Shown: positions 15,579-24,430, counted from the stretch's first letter. The stretch is DNA of 64,000 nt from FEN-1219 sp964503125 (GCA_964503125.1 CAZCZE010000021.1:1-64000); one strand, 5' to 3'. Made by a program: numbers and translations. Notes: generated by a model not told the origin, from the letters alone.

Positions 15579-16544
15579 ATGCGCAGTTATCGACGGAAAC
15601 TCGGCATCGCGGGGCTCGCCGTCGCCGCCACGATCGCAGCCATCAGTTACGGATTCCACCGGCGCGACCTTGCGGCAGCGCACGCACGCCTCGCGGGAGC
15701 CAGCGACGTCGTGACGACACCGTGCGGGCCGATCGAGTACGCAACGGTCGGCGCCGGACCGCCGGTGCTTTTCGTGCACGGGGCGGGCGGCGGGTTCGAT
15801 CAGGGCCTCGCGATCGGTGCGCCCGTCGCCGCACGCGGCTACCGTGTGATCGCGATGTCGCGCTTCGGCTACTTGCGCACACCGCTGCCGGCCGATGGCT
15901 CGGCGAAAGCGCAGGCGGCCGCGCACGTTTGCCTGCTCGACGCGCTCGGCCTCGAGCGCGCGGCCGTCGTGGGCGTCTCGGCCGGAGCGCCTTCGGCGCT
16001 GCAGCTGGCCGCGGACCATCCCACGCGTGTCGCCGCGCTCGTGCTCCTCGTGCCGGCCGCGTTCGTGCCGCGGCCCGACGGCGCGGCGCCCGTGCGCACG
16101 CCGCCGGGCACGCGTTGGCTGTTCGACACGGCGCTGCGTTCCGATTTCTTGTTCTGGGCCATGCGCCGCGCGGCGCCGGGCTTGATGACGCGCGCGCTGC
16201 TCGGGACGCCGCCGGAGCTCGTCGCGCGCGCGGACGCCGCGGAGCGCGCCCGCGTCGCGGCCATTCTCGACGACATCCTGCCCGTGACCACGCGGCGGCT
16301 GGGGTTACTCAACGACGCCGACGTCACGACGCACCTTACGCGCCCCGCGTTCGAGCTCGTCACGGCGCCGACGCTGACAATCAGCGCGGCCGACGATCTC
16401 TACGGGACTTACGACGCGGCGCGCTACACGGCCGAGCAGATTCCGGGCGCGCGGTTCGTGGGCCTTGCCGAAGGGGGCCACGTGTTCGTCGGCCATGACG
16501 CGGAAGTGACCGACACGATCGCCGACTTCCTGCGCGCTCCGTAG
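15579..16544 (+). CDS. Membrane-anchored alpha/beta hydrolase
   Basis: A 321-residue protein with an N-terminal membrane segment (LGIAGLAVAATIAAISYGF) and an alpha/beta-hydrolase domain. Visible elements are VLFVHGAGGGFDQG (oxyanion region), the nucleophile elbow VVGVSAGAPS with Ser in G-x-S-x-G, an acidic residue in ISAADDLYGT, and the catalytic His in LAEGGHVFVGHD. Esterase, lipase or haloalkane-dehalogenase-like activity is possible; the substrate cannot be read. The start is an ATG without a strong ribosome binding site. The gene is monocistronic and converges on the VOC gene. Confidence 0.85.
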   Translation: MRSYRRKLGIAGLAVAATIAAISYGFHRRDLAAAHARLAGASDVVTTPCGPIEYATVGAGPPVLFVHGAGGGFDQGLAIGAPVAARGYRVIAMSRFGYLRTPLPADGSAKAQAAAHVCLLDALGLERAAVVGVSAGAPSALQLAADHPTRVAALVLLVPAAFVPRPDGAAPVRTPPGTRWLFDTALRSDFLFWAMRRAAPGLMTRALLGTPPELVARADAAERARVAAILDDILPVTTRRLGLLNDADVTTHLTRPAFELVTAPTLTISAADDLYGTYDAARYTAEQIPGARFVGLAEGGHVFVGHDAEVTDTIADFLRAP

Positions 16545-16577
16545 CTCGCTGATTCGGCTAGTCGCGGAACGCCTGAG

Positions 16578-17048
16578 CTACCTGCGGCGGGACTTGGCCT
16601 TGCCTTTCTTGCCCGGGCGCTTGGCCGCCTTTTTCTTCCGCTTCGGCGCCGAGCTCGCTTTCGCCGCCGGGGACTCGTGGACGACGCAGGCCTCGATCTT
16701 GTTGCCGTCCAAGTCGCGGACGAAGGCGCCGAAGTAGTGCGGACCATAGATCGGTCGCGGTCCCGCCACGCCTTCGTCCTTGCCGCCGGCGGCAAGCGCC
16801 TCGCGATGAAACGCCTTGACGGCGGCGTGGTTGCGCGCCTTGAAAGCGACGTGCACGCCGTTGCCGAGCGTCGCCGGGGCGCGATTCATCGGCAACTGCA
16901 CCCAGAACTCCGGCTCGCTTTCGCCGTACGCAGCCGCATAGGGCAAGAATTCCATCAAGCGCTCGTAGCCGAGCGTCGCGAGCACGCGATCGTAGAAGCG
17001 CACGGCCTCTGCGACGTTTGCGACACCGACCGACACATGGTGCAACAT
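16578..17048 (-). CDS. VOC (glyoxalase/dioxygenase) superfamily protein with a Lys-rich tail
   Basis: A 156-residue protein with one vicinal-oxygen-chelate domain: MLHHVSVGVANVAEAVRFYD, then AFKARNHAAVKAFHREALAA and HYFGAFVRDLDGNKIEACV. The His of the first strand and the Glu of the last are the usual metal ligands. The family includes glyoxalase I, dioxygenases and resistance proteins. After residue 125 there is a 30-residue tail of Lys, Arg and Ala (KRKKKAAKRPGKKGKAKSRR), unusual for this family and suggestive of nucleic-acid or membrane binding. Confidence 0.83.
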   Translation of the reverse strand: MLHHVSVGVANVAEAVRFYDRVLATLGYERLMEFLPYAAAYGESEPEFWVQLPMNRAPATLGNGVHVAFKARNHAAVKAFHREALAAGGKDEGVAGPRPIYGPHYFGAFVRDLDGNKIEACVVHESPAAKASSAPKRKKKAAKRPGKKGKAKSRRR

Positions 17049-17077
17049 GCGTATCTCCGTGGTTGAAGCGGCAAGAG

Positions 17078-17818
17078 TCAGCTAGACGCGCCGCGACCGC
17101 ACACGACGCACTCGGGATCGCGCTTGAGCGCGACGCTCTGCCATTCGCCGCGTTTCGCGTCCCAGAGCAGCAAGCGGTCGTGCAGCGCCGACGGCCAGCC
17201 CAGCACGAGCTTGAGCGCCTCCTCGGCCATGAGCGTGCCGATGACGCCCGGCACGGGCGCGAGCACGCCGTTGCCCTGGCAATCGCCGAGCCACTCGTCC
17301 TCGTCGTTGTAGAGGCACGCGTAGCAAGGTCCGTCGCCGCGATTCGGGAACACCGCGATCTGCCCTTCGACGCGCACCGCGGCGCCCGAGACGAGCGGCA
17401 CGCGGCGCGTGACGCAGGCGCGGTTCACGGCGAAGCGCGCCGCGAAATTGTCGGTGCCGTCGAGCACAACGTCGACTTCCGCGACGGCCGTGTCGAGCGC
17501 GGCGCCATCGAGACGCTCGGCCAAGCACACGACCTCGACCTCGGGATTGAGCGCCGTGAGCCGTTTCTTGGCCGCTTCGACCTTGAGCGCACCCACGTCC
17601 TCGGGCCCGTAGAGAATCTGCCGCGGCAAATTCGTCTCGTCGACGCGGTCGAAATCGTTGAGCACGAGCCGGCCGATGCCGCTCGTCGCGAGATAGAGCG
17701 CCGCGGGGCAGCCGAGGCCGCCCAAGCCCACGACGAGCACGCGGGCGCGGCCGAACTTGGCTTGGCCCTCGGCGCCGACGTCCGCGAGCGCAATTTGGCG
17801 CGCGTAACGCTTGCTCAC
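17078..17818 (-). CDS. moeB: Molybdopterin-synthase / ThiS adenylyltransferase (MoeB/ThiF family)
   Basis: A 246-residue E1-like enzyme that adenylates the C-terminus of MoaD or ThiS. ATP binding: VLVVGLGGLGCPAALYLA. Further family marks are the Arg of DETNLPRQILYG, LDGTDNFAARFAVN, and two Cys pairs that bind zinc (CYAC at about residue 170 and CVVC near the end). The GTG at 17818 overlaps the stop of prmC by four bases (GTGA), so the two are translationally coupled. Long codon frames upstream of this start are shadows of prmC. Whether it serves molybdopterin or thiamine synthesis cannot be told without the partner. Confidence 0.9.
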   Translation of the reverse strand: MSKRYARQIALADVGAEGQAKFGRARVLVVGLGGLGCPAALYLATSGIGRLVLNDFDRVDETNLPRQILYGPEDVGALKVEAAKKRLTALNPEVEVVCLAERLDGAALDTAVAEVDVVLDGTDNFAARFAVNRACVTRRVPLVSGAAVRVEGQIAVFPNRGDGPCYACLYNDEDEWLGDCQGNGVLAPVPGVIGTLMAEEALKLVLGWPSALHDRLLLWDAKRGEWQSVALKRDPECVVCGRGASS

Positions 17819-18714
17819 GACGCGGCACCCCGCTCGAGCTCGAGCACGCGCGGCCGGCCCGCGAGATCGTCGCGCATCGCAGCCACACGCCAACCGTGCC
17901 GCGCCGCGAGCTCGACGAGCGCCGGGCGCTGCTCGGCACCGTGCTCGACGAGCAACGCGCCACCGGCGTTCAGATGCCGCGGCGCTTCGGCGAAGAGCAC
18001 ACGGTACGCCTCGAGCCCGTCGGCGCCGCCGTCGAGAGCGAGCCGCGGCTCGAACGTAAGTCCCCCGACGATGTCGGTCGTTCGCACGTAAGGCGGGTTG
18101 CTCGCGATGAGGTCGAAACGCTCTTCCGGAATCGCTTCGAACCAGCGCGACACGAGCCAACGAATGGTGGGTTCGGGCGTCTCCAGCACGAAGCTCTCAT
18201 TCACCTGCGCCTGTTCGATCGCTTCCGGGCTTACGTCGAGCGCCGTCATTCGTATGTCGCGGCGGCTGTGTTTGACCGCGAGCGCGATGGCGCCGCTGCC
18301 GGTGCCCACGTCGAGCACCGTGGGCACCCGCACCGACGCGCAACGCGCGAGCGTCGCTTCGACGAGCAGCTCGGTCTCCGGCCGCGGAACCAGGACATCC
18401 GGGCACACCAGGATCGGCAACGAAAAGAACTCGTGGCTGCCGACGATATAGGCGACGGGCTCGCCGCGCACGCGCCGTGCTACGAGCTGCGCGAACTCGA
18501 GCCGCGCGAGGCGCGGAACCAAACGCTCGGGAAACGCGAAGAACGACGCCTGCGGCCGTTCCGTCGCCTGCCACAACAACAGCATCGCATCGAGCCGCGC
18601 CGATTCGCCGACGCCGGCGGCCTCGATGGCGCGCGTGGCGGCCGCCAACAGGTCGTCGGTGCGCTCGCACTGCGCCAGCGTCGCGGTCGGTGGAGACGAC
18701 TCTGCCGCGTTCAT
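17815..18714 (-). CDS. prmC: Release factor glutamine methyltransferase
   Basis: A 299-residue PrmC/HemK enzyme that methylates the Gln of the GGQ motif in release factors RF1 and RF2. The SAM-binding strand is TVLDVGTGSGAIALAVKHS and the substrate-binding NPPY is in DLIASNPPYVRTTD. The N-terminal helical domain contains LVARRVRGEPVAYIVG and VLVPRPETELLVE, as in characterised PrmC. It lies 3 bp after prfA and overlaps moeB by four bases, the common prfA-prmC arrangement. Confidence 0.96.
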   Translation of the reverse strand: MNAAESSPPTATLAQCERTDDLLAAATRAIEAAGVGESARLDAMLLLWQATERPQASFFAFPERLVPRLARLEFAQLVARRVRGEPVAYIVGSHEFFSLPILVCPDVLVPRPETELLVEATLARCASVRVPTVLDVGTGSGAIALAVKHSRRDIRMTALDVSPEAIEQAQVNESFVLETPEPTIRWLVSRWFEAIPEERFDLIASNPPYVRTTDIVGGLTFEPRLALDGGADGLEAYRVLFAEAPRHLNAGGALLVEHGAEQRPALVELAARHGWRVAAMRDDLAGRPRVLELERGAAS

Positions 18715-18717
18715 CGT

Positions 18718-19806
18718 TCAGCCCTCGAGACCCAGCGCGCCGAGCAGGTCGGCCTGGTACTCGTTGGCGAGCGGGCCGATGACGTCGTCGAGATCGCCGT
18801 TCACGATGTCCTCGAGCTGGTAGAGCGTCAGGTTGATGCGGTGATCCGTGAGCCGCCCTTGCGGGAAATTGTACGTGCGGATGCGCTCCGAGCGATCGCC
18901 CGTGCCGACGAGGCCACGGCGCTTCTCGGCCGTCTCGGTCGCCCTCTTCGTCTCTTCGGCATCGCGCAACCGCGCCGAGAGCAACGACATGGCGCGCGCG
19001 CGATTCTTGTGCTGCGAGCGCTCCTCCTGGCATTCCACGACGATCCCCGTCGGCAGGTGCGTGATGCGAATCGCCGAGTCCGTCTTGTTGACGTGCTGGC
19101 CGCCGGCGCCCGACGCGCGGTAGGTGTCGACCTTGAGATCGGCCTTGTTGATCTCGATCTCGCCGACGTCCTCGGGCTCGGGGAACACGGCCACGGTGCA
19201 GGTCGAGGTGTGGATGCGCCCTTGCGCCTCGGTCTCGGGCACGCGCTGCACGCGGTGCACGCCCGACTCGAACTTGAGCTTCGAATACGCGCCCTTGCCC
19301 GCGACGCGCGAGATGACCTCGCGATAGCCGCCGTGCTCGCCGGCATTCGAGCTCAACACCTCGACGGTCCAACCCTGCCGCTCCGCGTAGCGGCTGTACA
19401 TCCGAAACAGGTCGCCCGCGAAGATCGCGGCCTCGTCGCCGCCCGTGCCGGCGCGCACCTCGAGGAACAGGTTCGCGTCGTCGTTCGGGTCCTTCGGCAC
19501 GAGATGCAGCAGCAATTGCCGCTCGAGCGCCGCGAGCCGGCCGGCGAGCTCCTTGTGCTCGTCGTCGGCGAGCGCACGCATGTCGAGATCGGCGCTGGCG
19601 CGCAGCTCCGCGGTCGCAGCGAGATGCCGCTCGAGCTCGCGATGGAGGTTGAAGTCGCGGGCGACGGCGTTGAGGCGCGCGTACTCTTTCGAAAGCTCGC
19701 GGAAACGATCCTTGTCCGTGATCGTAGCGGTGTCACCGAGCAGCCGGGCGACCTCTTCGTGCCGCTCGACCAACTCCGTGAGCTTGGTGCGCAGCGACTC
19801 CTTCAC
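18718..19806 (-). CDS. prfA: Peptide chain release factor 1
   Basis: A 362-residue RF1 that reads UAA and UAG stop codons. The GTG at 19806 gives the normal length; the frame continues upstream but without RF1 character. Seen are the coiled N-terminal domain, the codon-recognition region with PET in VPETEAQGRIHTSTC (PxT motif), and the catalytic GGQ in RASGAGGQHVNKTDSAI. The C-terminal helix ends GLEG. The start overlaps the stop of a 43-codon upstream frame by four bases, so the two may be coupled. hemA, often upstream of prfA in this class, is absent. Confidence 0.96.
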   Translation of the reverse strand: MKESLRTKLTELVERHEEVARLLGDTATITDKDRFRELSKEYARLNAVARDFNLHRELERHLAATAELRASADLDMRALADDEHKELAGRLAALERQLLLHLVPKDPNDDANLFLEVRAGTGGDEAAIFAGDLFRMYSRYAERQGWTVEVLSSNAGEHGGYREVISRVAGKGAYSKLKFESGVHRVQRVPETEAQGRIHTSTCTVAVFPEPEDVGEIEINKADLKVDTYRASGAGGQHVNKTDSAIRITHLPTGIVVECQEERSQHKNRARAMSLLSARLRDAEETKRATETAEKRRGLVGTGDRSERIRTYNFPQGRLTDHRINLTLYQLEDIVNGDLDDVIGPLANEYQADLLGALGLEG

Positions 19807-19934
19807 TTGGTTGCCGTGGCGCTTGCAATCGCCAGCGCGAGCGCGGCGAGCACTCGACCGCTCCAGAGCAAGGCGATATCGCCGAGTCTTTCGGGGTCGA
19901 GCCAGATCGCAAAAAGTTCGCGCAGCTCCGCCAT
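19803..19934 (-). CDS. Small ORF upstream of prfA with a hydrophobic C-terminus
   Basis: A 43-residue frame (MAELRELFAIWLDPERLGDI, then a hydrophobic Ala/Leu-rich stretch ending ATATK). Its TGA overlaps the prfA GTG by four bases. The sequence looks like the N-terminal helix and first membrane segment of MscS-type channels, so it may be a leftover of such a gene or a leader that couples to prfA. No clear ribosome binding site precedes it. Confidence 0.35.
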   Translation of the reverse strand: MAELRELFAIWLDPERLGDIALLWSGRVLAALALAIASATATK

Positions 19935-20060
19935 CGGCAAATTGTCGAAGAATCATTGGGGGATCACAAGCAAGGCCCGTGTGGCGCGAGGCCGCGGCGC
20001 CGCCGCAAAGTGCGCTGCAATCGAGCATTAATCGGCCGACGGCTGGGGTATATTGAAGCC

Positions 20061-21839
20061 ATGAAGCGCGCCTTCCTGTTGATCCTCGCTGCAACGGTCG
20101 CCGCGCCCGCCCTGGGTCAGACGATCGATCTCAGCATCCCCGAGGTCGAGGTAGATTCGCACCTGCTGCTCGGCGAAATCGCGCTCGACCGCCGGGATCT
20201 CGCGACGGCCGCGAACGAGTTCTTAGCGGCCGCGATGCTCGCCGAAACGCCCGGCCCCGCGGAGCGCGCCACGCGCATCGCCCATGAGGTCGAGCTCACC
20301 GAGGCGGGCCTCCAGGCCGCGCGCCGCTGGCGCGAGCTCGCGCCCGAGGACGAGCGTCCCGCCTGGTACCTCGGCGTATTCGAGACGCGCAGTAATCGCG
20401 TGCCGCGCGCGATCGCCGAGTTCGAGACGTTCATCCGCTCGCTCGACGAGGTGCGCACCGGGTTCGCGCTCGTGCTCGAGGCGCTCGGCGACGAGCCGTA
20501 CACGGCCACGGCGACGGCCATCATGCGGGCGCTCAACGCCACTTTCCCCGACGTGCCCGCCGGGCAGTACGCGCTCGCGCGGCTCGCGCTGCGCTCCGGC
20601 GACTTCGAGCTCGCGCTCACGAACGCGGAGGCCGCGAGCAAGTCCGACGCCGATTGGATCGAGGCGCAACTGCTCTACGCGCGCACGCTGCTCGTCACGG
20701 GCCGCAGCGAGCAGAGCCTCGCGATTGCGGCCGAGCTCGCGGAGCGTCACGACGAAGTCGAGGTGCAGCTCCAATACGCCGAGCTGCTGCTCTCGGCCGC
20801 CCGGCCGCGCGAGGCTGAGGCGCTCTTGAACGAGATCCTCGCCGAGAATCCCGGCTTGCCCGAAGCGACGCGCGCGCTCGCGTTTCTTGCGATGACCGAG
20901 GAGCGTAACGAGGACGCGAAGCGCTACTTCAACGACCTGCGCGCCGAGCCCAACTACCGCAGCGAGGCGTTCTACTACTTAGGCAGGCTTGCCGAGACCG
21001 AGCGCGACTTCTTGCAAGCCACGCGCTCCTACGCGCGCGTCACCGAGGGCACCCACGCCGTCGAGGCGCAACTGCGCACCGCGCGCATCCTGTTCGGCGA
21101 GCAGAACGACGGCGAGGGCGCTATACGGCATCTGCGCGATTTCGGCGAGGCCAACTCGCGCTTCGCGACCGACATGCTCGTCGCGCAGGCACGGCTGCTG
21201 CTGCAAATGGGGCAGCCCGAGGAGGCGATGCGGCTCTTCGACACGGCCCTCGCCGCAGCGCCCGACGACCCGGCGCTGCACGCCGCGCATGCGCAGCTCT
21301 ACGTCATCCAAGTACAGGGCCGAGTCGAACGCGGCGCGCTCGACGAAGCCGAAGCGCTGCTCACCGAAGGGCTGGACCGCTACCCCGACAACGTCACGCT
21401 GCGCTACTCGCTCGCGTTGCTCTACGAGGATCAGAACCGCAACCGCAGGGCGCTCGAGGTGCTCGAGGCGCTCGCGGAGGAGCATCCCGACGACGCGGCG
21501 ATCTTGAACGCCTACGGCTACTTGCTCACGGACGAGTTCGGCCGCCACGAGCAGGCGCGCGACTACATCGAACGCGCGCTTGCGCTCAATCCCGACAGCG
21601 CCGCCATCATCGACAGCATGGGCTGGGTGCTGTTCAAGCTCGGGGACCATGAGGCGGCGCGCGATCACCTCGAGCGCGCCTATCGCCTCGAGCCCGAGGC
21701 CGAGATCGCGGCGCATCTCGTCGACGTGCGTTGGCAGCTCGGCGAGCGCGACAGCGCGCTCAAGCTGCTGCGCGAGTCGCTCGAGGCCGATCCCGACAGC
21801 CCTCATTTGCGGGAGCTCACGGACCGCCTCGCGCCATGA
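20061..21839 (+). CDS. Exported tetratricopeptide-repeat protein
   Basis: A 592-residue protein with a signal peptide (MKRAFLLILAATVAAPALGQ) and TPR-like units over almost the whole length, clearest in the last third (DAAILNAYGYLLTDEFGRHE and IIDSMGWVLFKLGDHEAARD). It sits just upstream of lolB and overlaps it by four bases, a pairing often seen in gammaproteobacteria and related groups. A role in envelope or lipoprotein handling is therefore inferred. The ATG at 20061 was chosen because it starts the signal peptide. Confidence 0.88.
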   Translation: MKRAFLLILAATVAAPALGQTIDLSIPEVEVDSHLLLGEIALDRRDLATAANEFLAAAMLAETPGPAERATRIAHEVELTEAGLQAARRWRELAPEDERPAWYLGVFETRSNRVPRAIAEFETFIRSLDEVRTGFALVLEALGDEPYTATATAIMRALNATFPDVPAGQYALARLALRSGDFELALTNAEAASKSDADWIEAQLLYARTLLVTGRSEQSLAIAAELAERHDEVEVQLQYAELLLSAARPREAEALLNEILAENPGLPEATRALAFLAMTEERNEDAKRYFNDLRAEPNYRSEAFYYLGRLAETERDFLQATRSYARVTEGTHAVEAQLRTARILFGEQNDGEGAIRHLRDFGEANSRFATDMLVAQARLLLQMGQPEEAMRLFDTALAAAPDDPALHAAHAQLYVIQVQGRVERGALDEAEALLTEGLDRYPDNVTLRYSLALLYEDQNRNRRALEVLEALAEEHPDDAAILNAYGYLLTDEFGRHEQARDYIERALALNPDSAAIIDSMGWVLFKLGDHEAARDHLERAYRLEPEAEIAAHLVDVRWQLGERDSALKLLRESLEADPDSPHLRELTDRLAP

Positions 21840-22462
21840 CGGCCGGCCGCTCTGCGGCGGCCCTGCTCGTCGCGGCATCGCTCGCCGCGGCGTGCGCGAC
21901 ACTGCCGGTCGGCACCGACGGGCGCAGCTTCGACGAGCGGCGCGAGGTGCTCGAAGCAGTCGATTCGTGGGAGATGCGCGGCCGGCTCAGCGTCGATACG
22001 GGCGATCGCGCGTTTCAAGGCCGCTTCGCCTGGCGCCAGGACTTGACCTCGCTCGATCTCGTGGTGCGCAATTTTCTCGGCGCCGGCGTGCTGCAAGTGG
22101 CCGGGCCGCGCGACGCGCTCACGGTCACGGCACGCGGCGAGACGCGGACGCTCGTCGATCCCGAGCGCGAGCTCTCGGAGCTCGTCGGCTGGTGGCTGCC
22201 CATCGGCAGCCTGCCCGCGTGGCTACTCGGGCTGCCCGATCCCGATTTTCGCGCGGCGACGGAGCCCGGCGCCGACGGCACGCTCGCGGCCCTCGAGCAG
22301 CGGCTCTGGCGCGTCGCTTACCCCGTCTATCAGCTCGCCGACGACACGGGCGCTGCGAGCGCCGTGCTCGTGCCGCGCCGCATCGACCTCGCGCACGAGG
22401 GTCTCGCGCTGCGCCTCACGATCGACGAGTGGCTTCCTAAGGGCAGCGCACGCTCGCCTTGA
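21836..22462 (+). CDS. lolB: Outer-membrane lipoprotein insertion protein LolB
   Basis: A 208-residue lipoprotein (signal ending LAAAC) of the LolB family, which receives lipoproteins from LolA and inserts them into the outer membrane. Family features are SWEMRGRLSVDTGDRAFQGR, a core beta segment (LVVRNFLGAGVLQVAG), the WWLPIGSLPAWLLG helix and the final strand LALRLTIDEWLP. The ATG overlaps the upstream TPR stop as ATGA. Downstream the usual ispE is missing and tRNA-Gln begins 33 bases after the stop. Confidence 0.92.
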   Translation: MTAGRSAAALLVAASLAAACATLPVGTDGRSFDERREVLEAVDSWEMRGRLSVDTGDRAFQGRFAWRQDLTSLDLVVRNFLGAGVLQVAGPRDALTVTARGETRTLVDPERELSELVGWWLPIGSLPAWLLGLPDPDFRAATEPGADGTLAALEQRLWRVAYPVYQLADDTGAASAVLVPRRIDLAHEGLALRLTIDEWLPKGSARSP

Positions 22463-22495
22463 ACGAAGCGCCACCGGCCCGCCACAATAGTGGCT

Positions 22496-22570
22496 TGGGG
22501 CGTAGCCAAGCGGTAAGGCAACGGGTTTTGATCCCGTCATACGTAGGTTCGATTCCTACCGCCCCAGCCA
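22496..22570 (+). tRNA. tRNA-Gln (anticodon TTG)
   Basis: A 75-base cloverleaf with encoded CCA. The acceptor stem is TGGGGCG (22496-22502) pairing with CGCCCCA (22560-22566), followed by discriminator G and CCA. The D arm contains AGCGGTAAGGC, the anticodon arm is ACGGG TTTTGAT CCCGT with TTG, and the T arm contains GGTTCGATTCC. It lies between lolB and prs, as in many gammaproteobacteria. Confidence 0.97.
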
Positions 22571-22605
22571 CTCGTGCCGAGTGAACTCGAACCAGGAGCC
22601 GGAAC

Positions 22606-23559
22606 TTGGACCCGATCTCGACGACCATCTTCGCAGGCCGTGCCCACCCCGCTCTTGCGCGCGACATCGCCTTTCACCTCGGGCTATCGTTGGGCCGCAT
22701 CACCGTCGGCCGTTTCAGCGACGGCGAGATCAGCGTCGAGATCATGGAGAACGTGCGCGGCCGCGACGTCTTCATCGTGCAGCCCACGTGCCCGCCCGTG
22801 AACGAAAATCTCATGGAGCTCTTGATCATGGCGGATGCGTGCCAGCGCGCCTCGGCGGCGCGCGTCACGGCCGTGGTCCCCTACTTCGGCTACGGCCGCC
22901 AAGACCGGCGCCGACGCGCCGCGCGCGTGCCGATCACGGCCAAGCTCGTCGCCAACCTCATCGCGACGGCCGGAATCGACCGCGTGCTGTTCGTCGACGT
23001 CCACGCCGACCAGATCACGGGGTTCTTCGATATCCCCGTCGACAACGTCTACGCCTCGCCCGTGCTGCTCGGCGACGCCTGGAAGCAGAAATACAAGGAT
23101 ATGGTCGTCGTGTCGCCCGACGTCGGCGGCGTCGAGCGGGCGCGCGCGCTCGCCAAGCGGCTCGACGACGCCGGCCTCGCAATCATCGACAAACGCCGCC
23201 CGCAGCCCAACATGGCCGAGGTCATGAACGTCATCGGCGAGGTGTCGGGCAAGAGCTGCGTGCTCGTCGACGACATGGTCGACACGGCCGGCACGCTTTG
23301 CCAAGCGGCTTCCGTGTTGAAGCAGCGCGGCGCGGTCCGTGTCGTGGCCTACATCACCCACCCCGTGCTCTCGGGCCCTGCCGTGGAGCGCATCAAGGAG
23401 TCGGCGCTCGACGAGATCGTCGTGACCGATACGATCCCGCTCAGCGAGGCAGCCCGGGCCTGCTCGCGGATCCGGCAGCTCTCCGTGGCCGAGCTCCTGG
23501 CCGAAACGCTGCGCCGCATCAACGAATCCGACTCGGTCAGCTCGCTGTACCTCGACTAG
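22606..23559 (+). CDS. prs: Ribose-phosphate pyrophosphokinase
   Basis: A 317-residue PRPP synthase, which makes phosphoribosyl pyrophosphate from ribose 5-phosphate and ATP for nucleotide, His and Trp synthesis. Evidence: the metal/ATP region FVDVHADQITGFFDIPVDN, the flexible loop around RRPQPNMAEVMNVIGEVSGK, and the PRPP-binding motif VLVDDMVDTAGTL. The start is a TTG with AGGAG about 10 bases upstream; no ATG fits the family N-terminus (ISTTIFAGRAHPALARDIA). The neighbouring rplY and pth follow the usual order. Confidence 0.97.
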   Translation: MDPISTTIFAGRAHPALARDIAFHLGLSLGRITVGRFSDGEISVEIMENVRGRDVFIVQPTCPPVNENLMELLIMADACQRASAARVTAVVPYFGYGRQDRRRRAARVPITAKLVANLIATAGIDRVLFVDVHADQITGFFDIPVDNVYASPVLLGDAWKQKYKDMVVVSPDVGGVERARALAKRLDDAGLAIIDKRRPQPNMAEVMNVIGEVSGKSCVLVDDMVDTAGTLCQAASVLKQRGAVRVVAYITHPVLSGPAVERIKESALDEIVVTDTIPLSEAARACSRIRQLSVAELLAETLRRINESDSVSSLYLD

Positions 23560-23612
23560 CCTGGCCGGGTTTGGCCCTGCTATGATGCGCGGCTTCCTGG
23601 AGGTGCCGCCCC

Positions 23613-24377
23613 GTGAACGTGAAAGCCACATTCGAATTGGCCGGAGAGCCACGCCCGCAGCTCGGCCGCACGGAGAGCCGTCGCCTGCGCAAAGCGGGCA
23701 AAGTACCCGCCATCATGTACGGTGGCGGCGAGCCCCCGGAAGCCGTGGTGCTCGACCACAACACGCTGCGTCATCAGATGAGCCGCGAGGCGTTCTTCAC
23801 GAGCATCCTCACGCTCAAGGTAGGTGCGAAAGCACAGCAGGTGGTCGTCAAGGGCGTCGAACGCCACCCGGTCAAACCACAGATCATGCACCTCGACTTG
23901 CAGCGCGTGCGCGAGGACGTCGAGATCACGCTGTCGGTGCGCATCCACTTCACGGGCGAGGCCGAAGCCAAGGGCGTCAAGGACCAAGGCGGCGTCGTCG
24001 ATCACTTGATGACCGACGTCGAGATCCGCTGCTTGCCGCGTCACTTGCCGGAGTACCTCACGCTCGACGTCACGAACCTCGAGCTCAACCAGATCTACCA
24101 CTTGTCGGACATCAAGCTGCCCGAAGGCGTGACGCTCGTGGCGCTCGCGGGCGGCCACGATCACCCCGTCGTCGCGATCAACCCGCCGCGCGCCGAGGAA
24201 ATCGACATCCCCGTCGAGGCCGAGACGCCCGCGGGCGAAGTGCCGGCCTTGGCCCAGGTCGAGCCGGCCGCCGAAGGCGAAGCCGGTGCCGAGGCGAAGC
24301 CCGACGCCAAAGGCGCGAAACCCGAAGCGAAGGGCGCAAAGCCCGAGGCCAAGGCCAAGCCCGAAGGCAAGAAGTAG
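23613..24377 (+). CDS. rplY: 50S ribosomal protein L25/general stress protein Ctc
   Basis: A 254-residue Ctc-type L25, a 5S rRNA-binding protein. The N-terminal domain includes GRTESRRLRKAGKVPAIMYGGG and the C-terminal TL5 domain DHLMTDVEIRCLPRHLPEYL. The start is GTG. The last 45 residues are a low-complexity tail of Ala, Lys, Pro, Glu and Gly with repeated AKPEAKG units. A strong terminator follows the stop by 24 bases. Confidence 0.96.
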   Translation: MNVKATFELAGEPRPQLGRTESRRLRKAGKVPAIMYGGGEPPEAVVLDHNTLRHQMSREAFFTSILTLKVGAKAQQVVVKGVERHPVKPQIMHLDLQRVREDVEITLSVRIHFTGEAEAKGVKDQGGVVDHLMTDVEIRCLPRHLPEYLTLDVTNLELNQIYHLSDIKLPEGVTLVALAGGHDHPVVAINPPRAEEIDIPVEAETPAGEVPALAQVEPAAEGEAGAEAKPDAKGAKPEAKGAKPEAKAKPEGKK

Positions 24378-24400
24378 CACGCTCCCGTTTCACCGCCCCC

Positions 24401-24430
24401 GAAAGGCCGCCCACGAGGCGGCCTTTCTGT
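24401..24430 (+). terminator. Rho-independent-like terminator after rplY
   Basis: An 11-bp perfect stem, GAAAGGCCGCC (24401-24411) with GGCGGCCTTTC (24417-24427), and a 5-base loop. The T-tract is within the right arm and short, so efficiency may be partial. Confidence 0.75.

Noticed and set aside
24297..24377. Repeated codons at the 3' end of rplY as a tandem repeat element
   Set aside because: It encodes the Ala/Lys/Pro/Glu tail often found on Ctc-type L25 proteins and stays in frame.
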